Positions 63,034-64,000 of a stretch of DNA of 64,000 bases are shown here, piece after piece. This DNA comes from Woeseia sp. Lineage in GTDB: Bacteria; Pseudomonadota; Gammaproteobacteria; Steroidobacterales; Woeseiaceae. The position numbers and the translations under genes were made by a program. The notes beneath the pieces were generated by a model that searched no databases, was not told the DNA's origin, and saw only the letters and a program-made list of their open reading frames with translations. Location of the stretch: positions 2,587,305 through 2,651,304 of the forward strand of contig JAJFKW010000001.1 of NCBI GenBank assembly GCA_021773015.1. The letters run 5' to 3'. Every line of letters starts with the position of its first letter. Position 1 is the stretch's first letter.

Positions 63034-63167
63034 CTTAGGAAGAAACGAGGGATCAACCGCGCTTAAATAGAAAACCGGGCCTTTGATTGGAAAAAGTGGC
63101 CGAGTTTTAGATTTCGATAGCGAAACATAGCGCCAAAGGGGGTCAGAGTGCTTACTATGATCGAATC

Positions 63168-64000
63168 GTGAGAATTCCTATATGCCTGTTAGTCCTTGCT
63201 ACGTTCATTGCGCCTGCAATGGCTGCGCCTGGCAGTGAAAACAAACCCAATATAGTCCTCGTTCTGATGGATAATTTTGGTTACGGCGAAATTGGCGTTT
63301 ATGGTGGCGGCGTCTTACGCGGCGCCGCAACGCCCAGTATCGACAGCATTGCCGCTGAGGGATTCCAACTAACCAACTTCAATGTCGAAGCAGAGTGCAC
63401 ACCGTCACGTTCGGCGTTAATGACAGGCCGCTATGGGATTCGCACACGACAACGACAGGACGGCCCACCTCGCGGCGTGTGGTATGGGATTACCCAATGG
63501 GAGATAACACTGGCCGAGATGCTGTCCGACTCCGGTTACACGACGGGCATTTTCGGAAAGTGGCATTTGGGAGATACTGAAGGACGGTACCCCACGGATC
63601 AGGGTTTCGACGAGTGGATTGGTCTTCCAAGATCTTCGGACCGGGCCTTCTGGCCAGACAGCAATAGCTTCACGCCCGGCAGCCACCCCAGCGCTGTATT
63701 TACCCACGTTATGTCGGCCAAGCGTGGAGAAAAACCCAAAGAACTGGAAGTGTATGGGCGGGAGAAACGCAAGACAATCGATCGCGAAATCACCGATCAG
63801 GCTATCGACTTCATTAAACGCAAGGCGGCGGGCAGGCAACCATTCTTTGCCTATCTCCCCTATACGCAAACGCATGAGCCGGTTGACCCACATCCTGACT
63901 ACTACGGTAAGACGGGCAACGGCAGCTTTGCCGATGTGTTGGCGCAAACGGATGACTACGTCGGTGAGCTCTTAGATACAATCGACGAGCTGGGACTCAA
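63168..64000 (+). CDS. Sulfatase (formylglycine type), N-terminal part, cut by window edge
   Basis: About 277 codons of an exported sulfatase that continues beyond the window. Start GTG 63168 gives a signal peptide (ending near AMA-AP), then NIVLVLMDNFGYGEIGVYGG with the metal Asp residues, and the activation motif C77-T-P-S-R in AECTPSRSALMTGRYGIRTR. Cys77 would be converted to formylglycine by an FGE-type enzyme. The GIFGKWHLGD segment (K and H of the active site) and QTHEPVDPHPDY fit arylsulfatase A-like enzymes. Substrate unknown. Confidence 0.9.
   Translation, partial: MRIPICLLVLATFIAPAMAAPGSENKPNIVLVLMDNFGYGEIGVYGGGVLRGAATPSIDSIAAEGFQLTNFNVEAECTPSRSALMTGRYGIRTRQRQDGPPRGVWYGITQWEITLAEMLSDSGYTTGIFGKWHLGDTEGRYPTDQGFDEWIGLPRSSDRAFWPDSNSFTPGSHPSAVFTHVMSAKRGEKPKELEVYGREKRKTIDREITDQAIDFIKRKAAGRQPFFAYLPYTQTHEPVDPHPDYYGKTGNGSFADVLAQTDDYVGELLDTIDELGL

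Noticed and set aside
1-64000. CRISPR arrays, tRNA or rRNA genes, prophage or insertion sequences
   Set aside because: I looked for regular repeat-spacer arrays, tRNA T-loop words, transposase or integrase motifs and long inverted repeats and saw none that hold up.

Overview
The window is a chromosomal segment of a gammaproteobacterium. I put its GC at about 50-55% by eye. The gene orders that point there are ponA/pilMNOPQ/aroK-aroB-dgt, rph...yicC-gmk-rpoZ-spoT-ridA-recG, a coxBA-ctaG-coxC cluster with its small twin-membrane protein, and tatABC. The exported peptidases, POT transporter and sulfatase would suit a marine heterotroph, but that is inference and I cannot name a genus. Most of the window is housekeeping DNA, densely packed on both strands. 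I found no tRNA, rRNA, CRISPR array, prophage or insertion sequence.

Layout. 1-9.0 kb (minus strand): the type IV pilus assembly operon pilMNOPQ, then a large Ig-like-repeat lipoprotein, then aroK, aroB and the start of dgt. 9.5-13.0 kb (plus): a class A penicillin-binding protein and an unrecognised protein. 13.0-18.5 kb (minus): citrate synthase, ribosomal protein L31, HemW, RdgB, RNase PH and a PP2C phosphatase. A perfect head-to-head pair of DnaA boxes lies upstream of the L31 gene. 18.8-26.6 kb (plus): YicC, guanylate kinase, RNA polymerase omega, SpoT, RidA, RecG and UbiA. 26.7-28.4 kb: divergent comF and a bioC-like methyltransferase. 28.8-35.4 kb: an aa3-type cytochrome c oxidase cluster with assembly factors, including a 38-residue membrane protein overlapping the coxA stop. 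No ctaA (heme A synthase) or canonical SCO gene is present locally.

35.4-47.4 kb is the most accessory-like part. It holds a lipoprotein, a Bcr/CflA efflux pump, an exported M28 peptidase, a membrane-anchored AraC regulator, an exported serine hydrolase, a Sel1-like protein and an exported RidA homologue. It ends in a compact cassette of ECF sigma factor, zinc-type anti-sigma factor, an exported protein that is about 62% Asp+Glu, and a TPR/outer-membrane beta-barrel protein. I consider this cassette the best candidate for an undescribed system. 47.4-53.3 kb: a DUF167 protein, UvrD, TrkA, TrkH and a small TPR protein. 53.3-56.3 kb: a TRAP transporter whose binding protein is convergent to the permease genes and carries a Tat-type signal plus a lipobox. 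56.3-56.9 kb is a non-coding gap with a 41-bp tandem repeat and a GC-rich hairpin. 56.9-59.0 kb: dtd and tatABC. 59.2-64 kb: a POT peptide transporter, an M2 (ACE-like) lipoprotein peptidase, a GNAT acetyltransferase and the 5' part of a sulfatase gene.

How it fits together. The pilus genes and PBP1A are divergent around one regulatory gap. The oxidase genes form an assembly line: subunits, copper and heme factors, SURF1, heme O synthase. The M28 and M2 peptidases together with the POT carrier suggest a peptide-feeding lifestyle. The Tat-type TRAP binding protein lies next to the tatABC genes.
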